64,000 nucleotides of DNA from HKCCE3408 sp038530555. GTDB taxonomy: Bacteria; Pseudomonadota; Alphaproteobacteria; Rhodobacterales; Rhodobacteraceae. Below, in pieces: positions 53,292 to 61,185 of this stretch. The notes under the pieces were generated by a model that ran no database searches, was not told the origin of the DNA, and saw only the letters and a list, made by a program, of their open reading frames with translations. The stretch spans positions 434,001 through 498,000 of the forward strand of contig JBCBCN010000001.1 in assembly GCA_038530555.1 (NCBI GenBank), read 5' to 3'. Both the position numbers and the translations under genes were made by a program. The stretch's first letter is position 1; the number at the start of each line of letters is the position of its first letter.

Positions 53292-54494
53292 TCAGCGCAA
53301 CCCCTCGCAAAAGGCCGCGATCCGTTCGCAGGCCGCCTCAAGCTGGGCGTTGGAGGCCGCATAGCTGATGCGAAAGCACGGCGACACGCCAAAGGCCGCG
53401 CCAAACACCACCGCAACCCCCGCCTCTTGCAACAAAGCCGTGGCGAAATCCTCGTCGCTGTCGATCCGCGTGCCCTCGGGCGTCGTTTTGCCGATCAGGC
53501 CCGAGATCTCCGGATAGACGTAAAAGGCCCCGTCCGGGCGCGGACAGGTCATGCCAGGGATGGTATTGAGCGCATCCACCACCAAATCACGGCGTTTGCG
53601 GAACTTTTCGTTGTTGGTCGTGATGAATTCCTGCGGGCCGTCCAGTGCGGCCACCGCTGCCCATTGGCTGATCGAGCAGGGATTGGTCGTGGATTGGCTC
53701 TGGATCTTGCGCATCGCGGTGATCAACTCGCTGGGCCCGCCGGCATAGCCGATGCGCCATCCGGTCATCGCATAGGCCTTGGAGACACCGTTGACCGTCA
53801 GCGTGCGGCTATAAAGCTCCGGCTCCACTTCGACGGGCGTGCAAAAGGTGAACCGGTCGAAAACCAGATGCTCATACATATCATCGCTCATCACCCAGAC
53901 ATGCGGGTGGGCGCGCAGAACGTCAGTCAGCGCTTCCAATTCGCGCCGGCGATAGCCCGCGCCGGTCGGGTTCGAGGGGGAATTGAAGATGAACCACTTG
54001 GTTTTGTCTGTAATCGCGGCCTCAAGCTGGGCGGCAGTGATCTTATAGCCCGCCTCAGGTGCTGCTGGGATGACAACCGGCGTGCCACCGCCCAGCGCCA
54101 CCATATCCGGGTAGCTCACCCAATAAGGTGCGGGGATCAGCACCTCGTCACCGGGATTCAGAGTGGCGATCAGGGCATTATAGAGCACCTGCTTGCCCCC
54201 CGTGGACACCATAATCTGTTCGGGCGCGTAAGAGATGCCGTTGTCGCGCATGAATTTGCGCTGGATCGCCGCCTTCAGCTCCGCGATGCCATCGGGTGCT
54301 GTGTATTTCGTCTTGCCATCGGCGATCGCCTTCACAGCCGCCGCTTTGATATGGGTGGGCGTGTCAAAATCCGGCTCTCCCGCGCCCAGCGAGATAACGT
54401 CTTTGCCCTGGCGGCGCAGCTCCGCGGCCAACTGGGTGACGGCCACAGTCGGCGACGCTTTCACGCGCGAGACGGCCTGAGATAAAATAGACAT
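53292..54494 (-). CDS. Aspartate aminotransferase (class I, Ib subgroup)
   Basis: A 400-aa PLP enzyme interconverting aspartate and oxaloacetate; alphaproteobacterial members may also act on prephenate. N-terminus MSILSQAVSRVKASPTVAVT; VISLGAGEPDFDTP; PLP-phosphate region GGKQVLYNA; NSPSNPTGAG at 171-180 (Asn that hydrogen-bonds PLP); Asp/Tyr in VMSDDMYEHLVF; Schiff-base Lys239 in TVNGVSKAYAMTGWRIGYAGG; and the substrate Arg in CFRISYA. ATG 54494 is chosen because upstream in-frame text is unlike the family. It is divergent from an XRE regulator 200 bases away. Confidence 0.94.
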   Translation of the reverse strand: MSILSQAVSRVKASPTVAVTQLAAELRRQGKDVISLGAGEPDFDTPTHIKAAAVKAIADGKTKYTAPDGIAELKAAIQRKFMRDNGISYAPEQIMVSTGGKQVLYNALIATLNPGDEVLIPAPYWVSYPDMVALGGGTPVVIPAAPEAGYKITAAQLEAAITDKTKWFIFNSPSNPTGAGYRRRELEALTDVLRAHPHVWVMSDDMYEHLVFDRFTFCTPVEVEPELYSRTLTVNGVSKAYAMTGWRIGYAGGPSELITAMRKIQSQSTTNPCSISQWAAVAALDGPQEFITTNNEKFRKRRDLVVDALNTIPGMTCPRPDGAFYVYPEISGLIGKTTPEGTRIDSDEDFATALLQEAGVAVVFGAAFGVSPCFRISYAASNAQLEAACERIAAFCEGLR

Positions 54495-54694
54495 TGTGTG
54501 ATCCTGGGTGTGGTCCTGGGGGCGCCGCAAAATGCGGCGATCTACAGCCCCTCCAGGCAGAGTATAGGTTTGCGATACCCGCGCAAGGAAAAGCGATGCG
54601 CTTGCGCGGGTATACGATGTCGCGCGGTGGCTCTTGGCGCGAAAACGGGCTAGGTACCGCCAAGGCGGCCCGATACGGGCCGAAAGGAGAGAGA

Positions 54695-55240
54695 ATGACC
54701 CCCAAAGCGCCCCCCAAAGCGCCCCAGGATGCGCACTTTGATGCAACATTTGACGATAACTCCGCAGAAAGCGGGGGGAGTGAGAGCGCAGCAATTTCGT
54801 CTGTGCCGGGCGGGCTAGACGCCGAGAGCGACCCGGGCTGGTACGACGATGCCACCGCCACCTTCGGCGACCGCGTTGCTGCTGCGCGCGAAGCGGCGGG
54901 GCTCAGTGTGAATGATCTGGCACGGCGCGCAGGCGTTTCTGTCACCTCGGTCAGGGCCTGGGAGGAAGACCAAAGCGAGCCGCGCGCCAACACCTTGCAA
55001 CGCGTCGCAGGCATCTTGGGCGTGTCGATCATGTGGCTATTGGCGGGCGAAGGGGACGGGCTTGATCAGCCGCTTGAGATGCAGCAATTGCCGGAAGATC
55101 TCACCGGGATCCTGGTTGAGCTGCGCTCGCTCCGTACCGATCAGGCCCGCCTTGTGGAACGCTTGGGCCGTCTGGAGAAACGTCTACGGCTAAGCTTGGC
55201 GCATGACGGCCCCGGGCAAATGGCGGAGAAGGATCAATGA
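54695..55240 (+). CDS. XRE-family HTH protein coupled to sdhE
   Basis: A 181-aa protein. An acidic, disordered N-terminus (DAHFDATFDDNSAESGGSES) precedes a Cro/C1 HTH at about residues 55-115 (FGDRVAAAREAAGLSVNDLA, RRAGVSVTSVRAWEEDQSEP, RANTLQRVAGILGVSIMWLL). A C-terminal coiled segment follows (TGILVELRSLRTDQARLVERLGRLEKRL, in parts). SD AAAGGAGA precedes ATG 54695. The stop overlaps the sdhE start by ATGA, so the two are translated together. The coil may mediate dimerisation. Target genes are not visible. Confidence 0.88.
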   Translation: MTPKAPPKAPQDAHFDATFDDNSAESGGSESAAISSVPGGLDAESDPGWYDDATATFGDRVAAAREAAGLSVNDLARRAGVSVTSVRAWEEDQSEPRANTLQRVAGILGVSIMWLLAGEGDGLDQPLEMQQLPEDLTGILVELRSLRTDQARLVERLGRLEKRLRLSLAHDGPGQMAEKDQ

Positions 55241-55533
55241 GCGCGCCAGGCAATCCCACGGCCGAGCCCCGCGAAATCCGCCTCAAGCGGCTTTACATGC
55301 GCGCCAGTCACCGCGGCACCAAAGAGATGGATCTGATCTGTACCGCCTGGTGCGACGCCCGCCTCAAACAGGCCGATGGCGCAACGCTCGATTTATTCGA
55401 GGCGTTTTTGGAAGAAAATGACAACGATCTGTACCGCTGGGTCTCGGGCCAGATAGCGCCACCCCAGCGCTATGCCGCATTGGTCTCGGATATGGAAAAG
55501 GTCATGACCGGGCGGCGCCACGCGACGACCTGA
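55237..55533 (+). CDS. sdhE: Succinate dehydrogenase FAD assembly factor SdhE
   Basis: A 98-aa member of the Sdh5/YgfY family, needed to attach FAD covalently to SdhA. The hallmark is IRLKRLYMRASHRGTKEMDLI, with the RGxxE motif at residues 26-30; the rest (DLFEAFLEENDNDLYRWVSG and following) matches the family helix bundle. Size is usual. It is translationally coupled to the XRE protein. Confidence 0.92.
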   Translation: MSAPGNPTAEPREIRLKRLYMRASHRGTKEMDLICTAWCDARLKQADGATLDLFEAFLEENDNDLYRWVSGQIAPPQRYAALVSDMEKVMTGRRHATT

Positions 55534-55623
55534 GCCCCTTTGAAGAAAAATCGCGCGGGTTTAACGCTATATTTGGTCTTTTGCTGCAGGTCTGCCCCCG
55601 AGCAGAACAGCGGAGCTTAAATT

Positions 55624-56121
55624 ATGAGTTTTAACGCGCCCCTCCCGGACGCCCCCGGCAGCGACATGATGGCGGGATATTTGGACACTTTGGCCATGGT
55701 GGAGCGGTTGCATCGTCTGCTGCTCGACGTGATCAAAGACGAATTCGAACGCCTCGGTATGCTAGAGATCAACGCGGTTCAGGCGTTGCTCCTGTTTAAT
55801 ATCGGCGACAATGAGGTCACCGCGGGTGAGCTGAAAAGCCGCGGCTATTACCAAGGCTCGAACGTGTCCTACAATCTCAAGAAGCTGGTCGAGATGGGCT
55901 TCATGCACCATCAACGCTGTGAGATCGACCGCCGCTCGGTCCGCGTCCGCCTGACCGAGAAAGGCCGTGAGGTTCGCGATGTGGTGACCGAGCTGTTCGT
56001 GCGCCACGCTGATGGTCTGAATTCCAAAGGCGTGGTTGGCCCTGACGGCATGGATCAGATCAACCACCTGCTAAAGCGCGTTGAGCGCTACTGGTCCGAA
56101 CAGATCCGGTATATTTACTAA
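55624..56121 (+). CDS. MarR-type winged-helix regulator (LdtR-like)
   Basis: A 165-aa DNA-binding protein. Long dimerisation helices at both ends flank a winged helix: ALLLFNIGDNEVTAGELKSR, GYYQGSNVSYNLKKLVEMGF, MHHQRCEIDRRSVRVRLTEK. This pattern (GYYxGSNVSYNLKKL) is that of the MarR subgroup called LdtR in Rhizobiales, linked there to cell-envelope and osmotic functions; the role here is not known. SD-like GCGGAGC lies before ATG 55624. It is a single gene followed by a repeat-rich intergenic region. Confidence 0.85.
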   Translation: MSFNAPLPDAPGSDMMAGYLDTLAMVERLHRLLLDVIKDEFERLGMLEINAVQALLLFNIGDNEVTAGELKSRGYYQGSNVSYNLKKLVEMGFMHHQRCEIDRRSVRVRLTEKGREVRDVVTELFVRHADGLNSKGVVGPDGMDQINHLLKRVERYWSEQIRYIY

Positions 56122-56266
56122 GGGCTGACTAGATAGGGGCTGCCTGGGCTCATTCGGGGCGCCGAACTGCTAACGGGCAATCATCAGCAGAGCTGCCCTT
56201 CCGGTCCGGCCGGGAGAGTGAGCGCTGGGGCTTGGCTCCCGCACTGAGCGCCGGAACCTAGTACAC

Positions 56267-56387
56267 CGAGTTGGCGCCAGGATGTGCCACGCGATTTGGC
56301 AAGCGATTTGGCCCGTGATTTGGCACCGGGACTTCGCACGCGATTTGGCACTGGAACTTGGCACCGTGACTTGGTACTGGAACTAAA
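56267..56387. repeat. Tandem array A, degenerate 12-15-base units
   Basis: About nine units resembling GCGATTTGGCAC occur head to tail: CGATTTGGCAAG, CGATTTGGCCCG, TGATTTGGCACCGGG, ACTTCGCACG, CGATTTGGCACT, GGAACTTGGCACCG, TGACTTGGTACT and so on. The shared core is GA(T/C)TTGGCAC. Period varies between 10 and 15 bases, so it is not a simple reading-frame repeat. Confidence 0.75.
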
Positions 56388-56409
56388 ACCCTAGGACCTA
56401 TCAGTGTTA

Positions 56410-56433
56410 CCGATACCTGGGACTCGGTATCGG
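56410..56433. terminator. Hairpin between the two tandem arrays
   Basis: CCGATAC / GTATCGG, perfect 7-bp arms around a 10-base loop. A TTTTT run follows 10 bases later on the plus strand (56445-56449), so it may end the MarR-type transcript. Confidence 0.4.
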
Positions 56434-56450
56434 CGGCTGGCGGGTTTTTG

Positions 56451-56510
56451 CCCCCGTAACTGAGGCCGTTAACTTAGGCCCGTATCTCAGGCCCGTACCT
56501 TAGCCCCGTA
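56451..56510. repeat. Tandem array B, about 13-base units
   Basis: Five units: CCCGTAACTGAGG, CCGTTAACTTAGG, CCCGTATCTCAGG, CCCGTACCTTAG, CCCCGTAATGTCG; consensus CCCGTAACTTAGG. The last unit runs into the final codons of the minus-strand DUF6314 gene (stop at 56500), so array growth may have reshaped the protein's C-terminus. Confidence 0.75.
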
Positions 56511-57519
56511 ATGTCGTATCGGTCGGGACATCGGGTTGCCGCTCAAAGCGGGTCCAGATCTCCAAATCCTTCTTCGGTCCTGTGATGCGCCAGTGACTTG
56601 TAAACGCCGCCAATCCCCCAGGCCCAGCGACCGGCCCAGTTGCTGGCGCGGTGGCGGGCCCAGTGGCGGACTCCGGCCGTGCGCCATGATCCGGTCGCAT
56701 CTGTCTGTGCGCTAAACCTCCCCGTTGCGGTTGCTCAGCCGAAGCCGCACGGGGCACCGACTCGCTCTCTTCCTCCTCTTGGGAAAAGAACGCGTAAGAC
56801 ACGCGGTAGATATCCGGGCTGCAATGGTGGACGGCCTCGATCACAGCCTCTCCCAAAGGACCCTGCGGCCAGGCCGCCTTCAAAATGTGAAAGTGTCGGC
56901 CATCGTCGAAATGGACGGCAAGGGCTGGTCCGCTCGGCGCGCTTTTCACGAAGGATCCTGCCATCGGCGCGGGGCTCGCTTCCTCCCAGGCTGCACCTTG
57001 CCCGCCGGTCGCCGCGACCGCCTCGGTCAGCGACGGCGCATCGATCCCGGCTCCCGCCTCCCCACGACCGCTCGCATCAGTTGCACGGCCCATACGACGC
57101 AGGTCGGTCTCATCATCGGCGGCGACCGGATTCCCTTGCACCGTGACCTCACTGCCCAGCGCCCGCCAAAGATACCGCCGCTCCGCACGCATCTCCGCCG
57201 CGCCCTCAAGGTGCAGGATCCCGCGCTCGCATTGCAATAAAACCTGGGTAAAAGCGCCTGTGCCAGATGCCCAAGCACCGCCGGAGCTCAGCCTGGCCAA
57301 ATGCGCGCCCTCACAAGGACGCCAAACGGCCTCGCCCGTGAAGCTGCCATCCCCCTGCCCAGCGCTATTCAACGCAGAATGATCGCGAATGCGGCGCGCC
57401 ACGGACCAAGTTCCGACCAACGCCTCCAAAGGTGGCACGCCAATACGCACCAGCGCCCCGCCAAGCGCCCAGCCCGGCCCTTCGCTTCCCCGTTCGCTGT
57501 CCCCCTTCTGCCTCACCAT
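56500..57519 (-). CDS. DUF6314-like protein with large insertions
   Basis: A 339-aa protein whose scattered blocks match the about 150-aa DUF6314 pattern: LEALVGTWSVARRIRDHSAL, GDGSFTGEAVWRPC, ERRYLWRAL, VHFDDGRHFHILKAA, HHCSPDIYRVSYAFF and, at the end, FTSHWRITGPKKDLEIWTRF. Between them are insertions: residues about 125-185 (DASGRGEAGAGIDAPSLTEA) and about 255-300 (a Pro/Ala/Thr/Gly tract with PATGPATAPATGPVAGPG). The core resembles a lipocalin-like barrel. ATG 57519 is chosen; an ATG 66 bases upstream would overlap the previous gene. Confidence 0.72.
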   Translation of the reverse strand: MVRQKGDSERGSEGPGWALGGALVRIGVPPLEALVGTWSVARRIRDHSALNSAGQGDGSFTGEAVWRPCEGAHLARLSSGGAWASGTGAFTQVLLQCERGILHLEGAAEMRAERRYLWRALGSEVTVQGNPVAADDETDLRRMGRATDASGRGEAGAGIDAPSLTEAVAATGGQGAAWEEASPAPMAGSFVKSAPSGPALAVHFDDGRHFHILKAAWPQGPLGEAVIEAVHHCSPDIYRVSYAFFSQEEEESESVPRAASAEQPQRGGLAHRQMRPDHGARPESATGPATAPATGPVAGPGGLAAFTSHWRITGPKKDLEIWTRFERQPDVPTDTTLRG

Positions 57520-57539
57520 GGCTCGATGCTCACCCGGCC

Positions 57540-57977
57540 CTAGCCTTCCGGCGCGATGCGCGTGCCGACGGTCGCATTGCCCCAATCATCGACAAACCGC
57601 ACCCGGTCGCCCGGCGCAAAGCCCGCATCACGCTCCACGTCATAGCAATCCCAGGCATCGCTGGGCGGCCATTGACTGCAATATCGGTCGTTTTGCGCCT
57701 GCCACCGGCCCCAAGACGGCTCGGCTGATGTGTAGAGCGTCCGGCCTGAGGGGCGAAATTCCTGCCAAGCGCCGTCCTCGTAAACCCAGCGCCCCTCGCT
57801 CAAAAGCGCGGCGAGTTCGGCCCCGTTTAGGGCCCGCCAATCCTCCTCCGCCTGCACAGGCGCTGCATTTAAGCTCAGCAGAGCACCGACAAGGACCAGA
57901 TGGCCCAGACCAATGCGCCATCGCCCGCGCGGCGCCTGGCGCGCATTCGGCTGTGGTCTTTTGGACAAAAAAGCCAT
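57540..57977 (-). CDS. Small exported hypothetical protein
   Basis: A 145-aa protein. A basic lead (MAFLSKRPQPNARQAPRGRW) precedes a hydrophobic core (IGLGHLVLVGALLSLNAAPV) and a QA-E cleavage site. The mature part reads LNGAELAALLSEGRWVYEDG, WQEFRPSGRTLYTSAEPSWG, RYCSQWPPSDAWDCYDVERD: a single small beta domain with two Cys. It resembles periplasmic DUF995-type domains (GRTLYT, YCSQWPP, CYDV), which I offer only as a possibility. It is 20 bases upstream of the DUF6314-like gene on the same strand. Confidence 0.68.
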   Translation of the reverse strand: MAFLSKRPQPNARQAPRGRWRIGLGHLVLVGALLSLNAAPVQAEEDWRALNGAELAALLSEGRWVYEDGAWQEFRPSGRTLYTSAEPSWGRWQAQNDRYCSQWPPSDAWDCYDVERDAGFAPGDRVRFVDDWGNATVGTRIAPEG

Positions 57978-58082
57978 CGCACCGTGCCTTCCCGCACCTT
58001 ACCGTCGTATCGCCCCGGCGCTTGTTCCCAGCCGCCGACCGGCCTATGAGACCGCGTCACCGACCGCGATGCAAGGCCCGCC

Positions 58083-59384
58083 ATGATCCCCAGATATTCT
58101 CGCCCCGCCATGACCGAAATTTGGTCCCCCGAAGCCAAATTCCGCATCTGGTACGAGATCGAGGCCCATGCCTGCGACGCCCAAGCCGCCCTCGGCGTGA
58201 TCCCCAAAGCTAATGCCGAGGCCGTCTGGCGCGCCAAAGACGCCGAATTCGACACCACCCGCATCGACGAGATCGAGGCCGTCACCAAGCACGATGTCAT
58301 CGCCTTTCTCACCCATCTGGGCGAGATCATCGGCGCGGAGGAGGCGCGTTTCGTGCATCAGGGCATGACCTCGTCGGACGTGCTCGACACCTGTTTCAAC
58401 ATCCAGCTCACCCGCGCTGCTGACCTGCTGATCGCCGATCTCGATGGGCTTTTGGCGGCGCTCAAAACCCGCGCGGAAGAGCATAAATTCACCATCCGCA
58501 TCGGGCGCAGCCACGGCATCCATGCCGAACCGGTCACAATGGGCCTGACCTTCGCGCGCTTCTACGCTGAGATGGATCGCAACCGCGACCGCCTCGTGGC
58601 CGCGCGCAAGGAGATCGCCACCGGCGCCATCTCCGGCGCGGTCGGGACCTTCGCCAATATCGACCCGAGCGTGGAGGCCCATGTCTGCGACAAGCTCGGC
58701 CTGACGCCTGAGCCGATCTCGACCCAAGTGATCCCGCGCGACCGCCACGCGATGTTTTTCGCGACGCTCGGCGTCATCGCCTCCTCGGTGGAAAACATCG
58801 CCACCGAGATCCGCCATATGCAGCGCACCGAAGTCCTTGAGGCCGAGGAGTTCTTCTCCAAAGGCCAAAAAGGCTCCAGCGCCATGCCGCATAAGCGCAA
58901 TCCGGTGCTGACCGAGAACCTCACAGGTCTGGCCCGCCTCGTGCGCTCGGCCGTCACCCCGGCGCTCGAGAATGTCGCGCTCTGGCATGAGCGGGACATC
59001 TCGCATTCCTCGGTGGAGCGGATGATCGGCCCGGATGCCACGGTGACGCTCGATTTCGCGCTCAGCCGCCTGACCGGGGTCATCGAAAAACTGGTCGTCT
59101 ACCCCGACAATATGCAGGCCAATCTCGATCAGTTTCGCGGCCTCGTGCATTCGCAACGGGTGCTTTTGGCCCTGACCCAGGCGGGCGTCAGCCGCGAAGA
59201 CGCCTACGCCATGGTGCAGCGCAACGCGATGCGGGTCTGGGAGGATGGCGCGGATTTCAAAGCTGAACTTTTGGCCGATACGGACGTGATGAACGCCCTT
59301 GGGGCCGAGGCGGTCGAGGCGCTGTTCGATCTGGGCTATCACACCAAACATGTCGAGACGATCTTCAGTCGGGTCTTCGCTTGA
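58083..59384 (+). CDS. purB: Adenylosuccinate lyase
   Basis: A 433-aa fumarase/aspartase-superfamily enzyme acting twice in purine synthesis (SAICAR to AICAR; adenylosuccinate to AMP). Signature SSAMPHKRNP lies at residues 265-274 in the flexible loop. Catalytic His regions are RFVHQGMTSSDVLDT and GRSHGIHAEPVTMG. HERDISHSSVERMIGPDAT and the C-terminal HTKHVETIF also fit. ATG 58083 (MIPRYSRPAMTEIWSPEAKF) is the standard start. Confidence 0.96.
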   Translation: MIPRYSRPAMTEIWSPEAKFRIWYEIEAHACDAQAALGVIPKANAEAVWRAKDAEFDTTRIDEIEAVTKHDVIAFLTHLGEIIGAEEARFVHQGMTSSDVLDTCFNIQLTRAADLLIADLDGLLAALKTRAEEHKFTIRIGRSHGIHAEPVTMGLTFARFYAEMDRNRDRLVAARKEIATGAISGAVGTFANIDPSVEAHVCDKLGLTPEPISTQVIPRDRHAMFFATLGVIASSVENIATEIRHMQRTEVLEAEEFFSKGQKGSSAMPHKRNPVLTENLTGLARLVRSAVTPALENVALWHERDISHSSVERMIGPDATVTLDFALSRLTGVIEKLVVYPDNMQANLDQFRGLVHSQRVLLALTQAGVSREDAYAMVQRNAMRVWEDGADFKAELLADTDVMNALGAEAVEALFDLGYHTKHVETIFSRVFA

Positions 59385-59577
59385 GCCCCGGTTCTTCGCG
59401 TGAGCAATGTCTCCGCGCACTCGCGCCGATCCCAAGCCGCGCACAATGTTTGGGCATCTACCCCGTGTAACGCAGGCAAAGCTTGCGCATCGCAAAAGAC
59501 TTTTTGACCCTGCGTCACCCCATGCTACCCTCTCTATGCACCTCAAGACCAAGACGACAAACCAACGGAGACGGTTC

Positions 59578-59760
59578 ATGAACGTGAAGACCATTCTCAC
59601 CGCCCTGGTGCTCGGCGTGGCCCCCGGCCTCGCCATGGCAGAGGGCTGCGGCTTCGGCCATGAGGCAATGACCACCACCGACCAAGTGACGATGTCTTGC
59701 GCGCAAGGCACGGCTTGGGATGCGGACGCGCAAAGCTGCGTGCCCGTGGTCAGCAGCTAA
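59578..59760 (+). CDS. Tiny secreted Cys-containing protein
   Basis: A 60-aa protein: signal peptide MNVKTILTALVLGVAPGLAMA-EG, then GCGFGHEAMTTTDQVTMSCAQG and TAWDADAQSCVPVVSS. The G-x-x-W/A-D-x-x-x-x-x-C ending resembles small chitin-binding-like or adhesion peptides. SD CGGAGACGG precedes ATG 59578. Likely a real gene because of a clean signal peptide and codon use, but no function is assigned. Confidence 0.68.
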   Translation: MNVKTILTALVLGVAPGLAMAEGCGFGHEAMTTTDQVTMSCAQGTAWDADAQSCVPVVSS

Positions 59761-59765
59761 ATCAG

Positions 59766-59797
59766 GTCTCCGGCCGCGCACGCGCTCGGCCGGAGAC
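59766..59797 (+). terminator. Strong stem-loop after the tiny secreted protein gene
   Basis: Perfect 11-bp arms GTCTCCGGCCG / CGGCCGGAGAC around a 10-base loop, starting 6 bases after the stop. No T-run follows, so it may be an RNA-stability element rather than an intrinsic terminator. Confidence 0.5.
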
Positions 59798-59835
59798 GCT
59801 CCTAGGGCATCGCAAATGGAGTATGTCGGGTTATA

Positions 59836-59860
59836 ACCGTGCTGAAAGGCGCGGTTTTTT
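59836..59860 (+). terminator. Rho-independent terminator with GAAA tetraloop
   Basis: As RNA, ACCGUGCU-GAAA-GGCGCGGU pairs over 8 bp including two G-U, followed by UUUUU. It lies 75 bases beyond the secreted-protein gene, after the stem-loop at 59766-59797; it may end that transcript or a short RNA. Confidence 0.75.
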
Positions 59861-60032
59861 CATGTTTTGCGCTGACAGATCTCCTAAGATCTCACCCGCA
59901 CATGATTTGTTTACGCTTCATCAATTGGCCTTAATTCCCGCCAAACATTGCCCCGCCGCGGCAAGCCTCTGTTAATCTTTCACCGCCAGATTGCCGCTCG
60001 GGTTGGGAAAGATGTGAGCGAGGTTCAGGTCC

Positions 60033-61088
60033 ATGACAGAGTTAAAGTTTGACGGCGCATTCGACGCAGCCGCCCCGGCCGTCACCGGCCCGGCGGGTCT
60101 GACCCGAGGTCAGAAGGCGGCCGTCATTGTCCGGCTCATGCTCGCCCACGATATTCCCGCCCCGCTCGACCGCCTCGCCGCCCGTCAGCAGGAACGCCTC
60201 GCGCATTTGATGACCAGCATCGATCAGCTTGACCGATCTGCCCTGGCCAGCGTCGTCGATGAGTTCGTCGACGCGCTCGACGGTGTGGCCTTGAGTTTTC
60301 CGCGTGGCCTTCCCGACGCGCTCGACCTGCTCGAGCCCTATCTTTCGGCCAATACCCGCGAAGAGCTCGCCAGCGAGGCCAACAAACGACGCGGCGAAGC
60401 CTGGGAGCGTTTGGCCGCCCTCGATATAGAAGAGCTCAGCCATCTCATCAGTGAAGAAAGCGCCGAAGTTTGCGCGATCTTGCTGTCTAAATTGCCCGCC
60501 GAGAAAGCCGCCGGGATGCTGATGGAGATGGAGCCCGATACGGCCGAAGAGATCAGCCAAGCGGTGGGCATCACCGGCACGGTCTCACCCCATACCGTGG
60601 CGCGCATCGGCAAGGCCCTGGTCGCCAAGCTCGACGCCAAGCCTGCCCCCGCCTTCCGCGTGGCCGCCGCCGACCGATTGGGCCTGATCCTAAACGCCGC
60701 GAAATCGGCTCTGCGTGAGGATTTGCTCGACCGGTTGCAGGCAAAGGATGCCGATTTCGCCGAGGAAGTGCGCCGCACGATCTTCACCTTCGACCATATC
60801 CCGGCCCGGCTCGCAGGCTCCGATGTGCCTGCCCTTGTGCGCTCGGTCGAGGGAGAGGTTCTCACCATCGCGCTGGCCTCGGCGCTCGAACGAATGCCGC
60901 TCGCCGCCGACTTCCTGCTCGACAATATGTCCAAACGCATGGCCGAGACCCTGCGCGAAGAGGCCATGTCACTGGGCGGGGTCAGCGAGGAAGAGGGCGA
61001 GGATGCCATGACCAAAATCATCACCGCCCTGCGCGGCCTAGAAGAAAGCGGCGAGATCAAGCTGATCGTCCAGGAGGCCGCGGAGTAA
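60033..61088 (+). CDS. Orphan FliG-family protein
   Basis: A 351-aa protein with the FliG layout: N-terminal domain (about 20-115, TRGQKAAVIVRLMLAHDIPA), middle domain (EELSHLISEESAEVCAILLS, KLPAEKAAGMLMEMEPDTAE, with the usual P-x-x-x-A), and C-terminal domain (FTFDHIPARLAGSDVPALVR, LDNMSKRMAETLREEAMSLG and GLEESGEI at the end). FliG forms the flagellar rotor ring and contacts MotA through charged residues of its last domain. Here the usual DDR loop reads LAGSD, and no other flagellar gene is near. It may be a second rotor protein or a repurposed copy. Confidence 0.82.
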   Translation: MTELKFDGAFDAAAPAVTGPAGLTRGQKAAVIVRLMLAHDIPAPLDRLAARQQERLAHLMTSIDQLDRSALASVVDEFVDALDGVALSFPRGLPDALDLLEPYLSANTREELASEANKRRGEAWERLAALDIEELSHLISEESAEVCAILLSKLPAEKAAGMLMEMEPDTAEEISQAVGITGTVSPHTVARIGKALVAKLDAKPAPAFRVAAADRLGLILNAAKSALREDLLDRLQAKDADFAEEVRRTIFTFDHIPARLAGSDVPALVRSVEGEVLTIALASALERMPLAADFLLDNMSKRMAETLREEAMSLGGVSEEEGEDAMTKIITALRGLEESGEIKLIVQEAAE

Positions 61089-61185
61089 GGATCAGAGGCT
61101 TTTCGCGCCCCGGCCCCATGCTATTGTCCCCCTGGTAGGTGGGCGGCAGTGTATGCCCGGCCCGCTCTAGGCTGGGAGGCCGGGG

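Larger units (their letters stand above)
56122..56499. other. Repeat-built convergent intergenic region, 378 bases
   Basis: It lies between the convergent MarR-type and DUF6314 genes. The left third has no recognisable element. The rest consists of tandem array A (56267-56387), a hairpin (56410-56433) and tandem array B (from 56451), listed separately. No coding signal is convincing. Confidence 0.7.

Noticed and set aside
56170..56364. 64-codon minus-strand frame over tandem array A
   Set aside because: Its Ser/Lys/Gln-repetitive product is just the tandem repeat read as codons; units of uneven length break periodicity, so it is not a maintained protein repeat.
58044..59711. 555-codon open frame on the minus strand
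   Set aside because: Antisense to purB, which has clear catalytic motifs; no SD or family match for the antisense frame.
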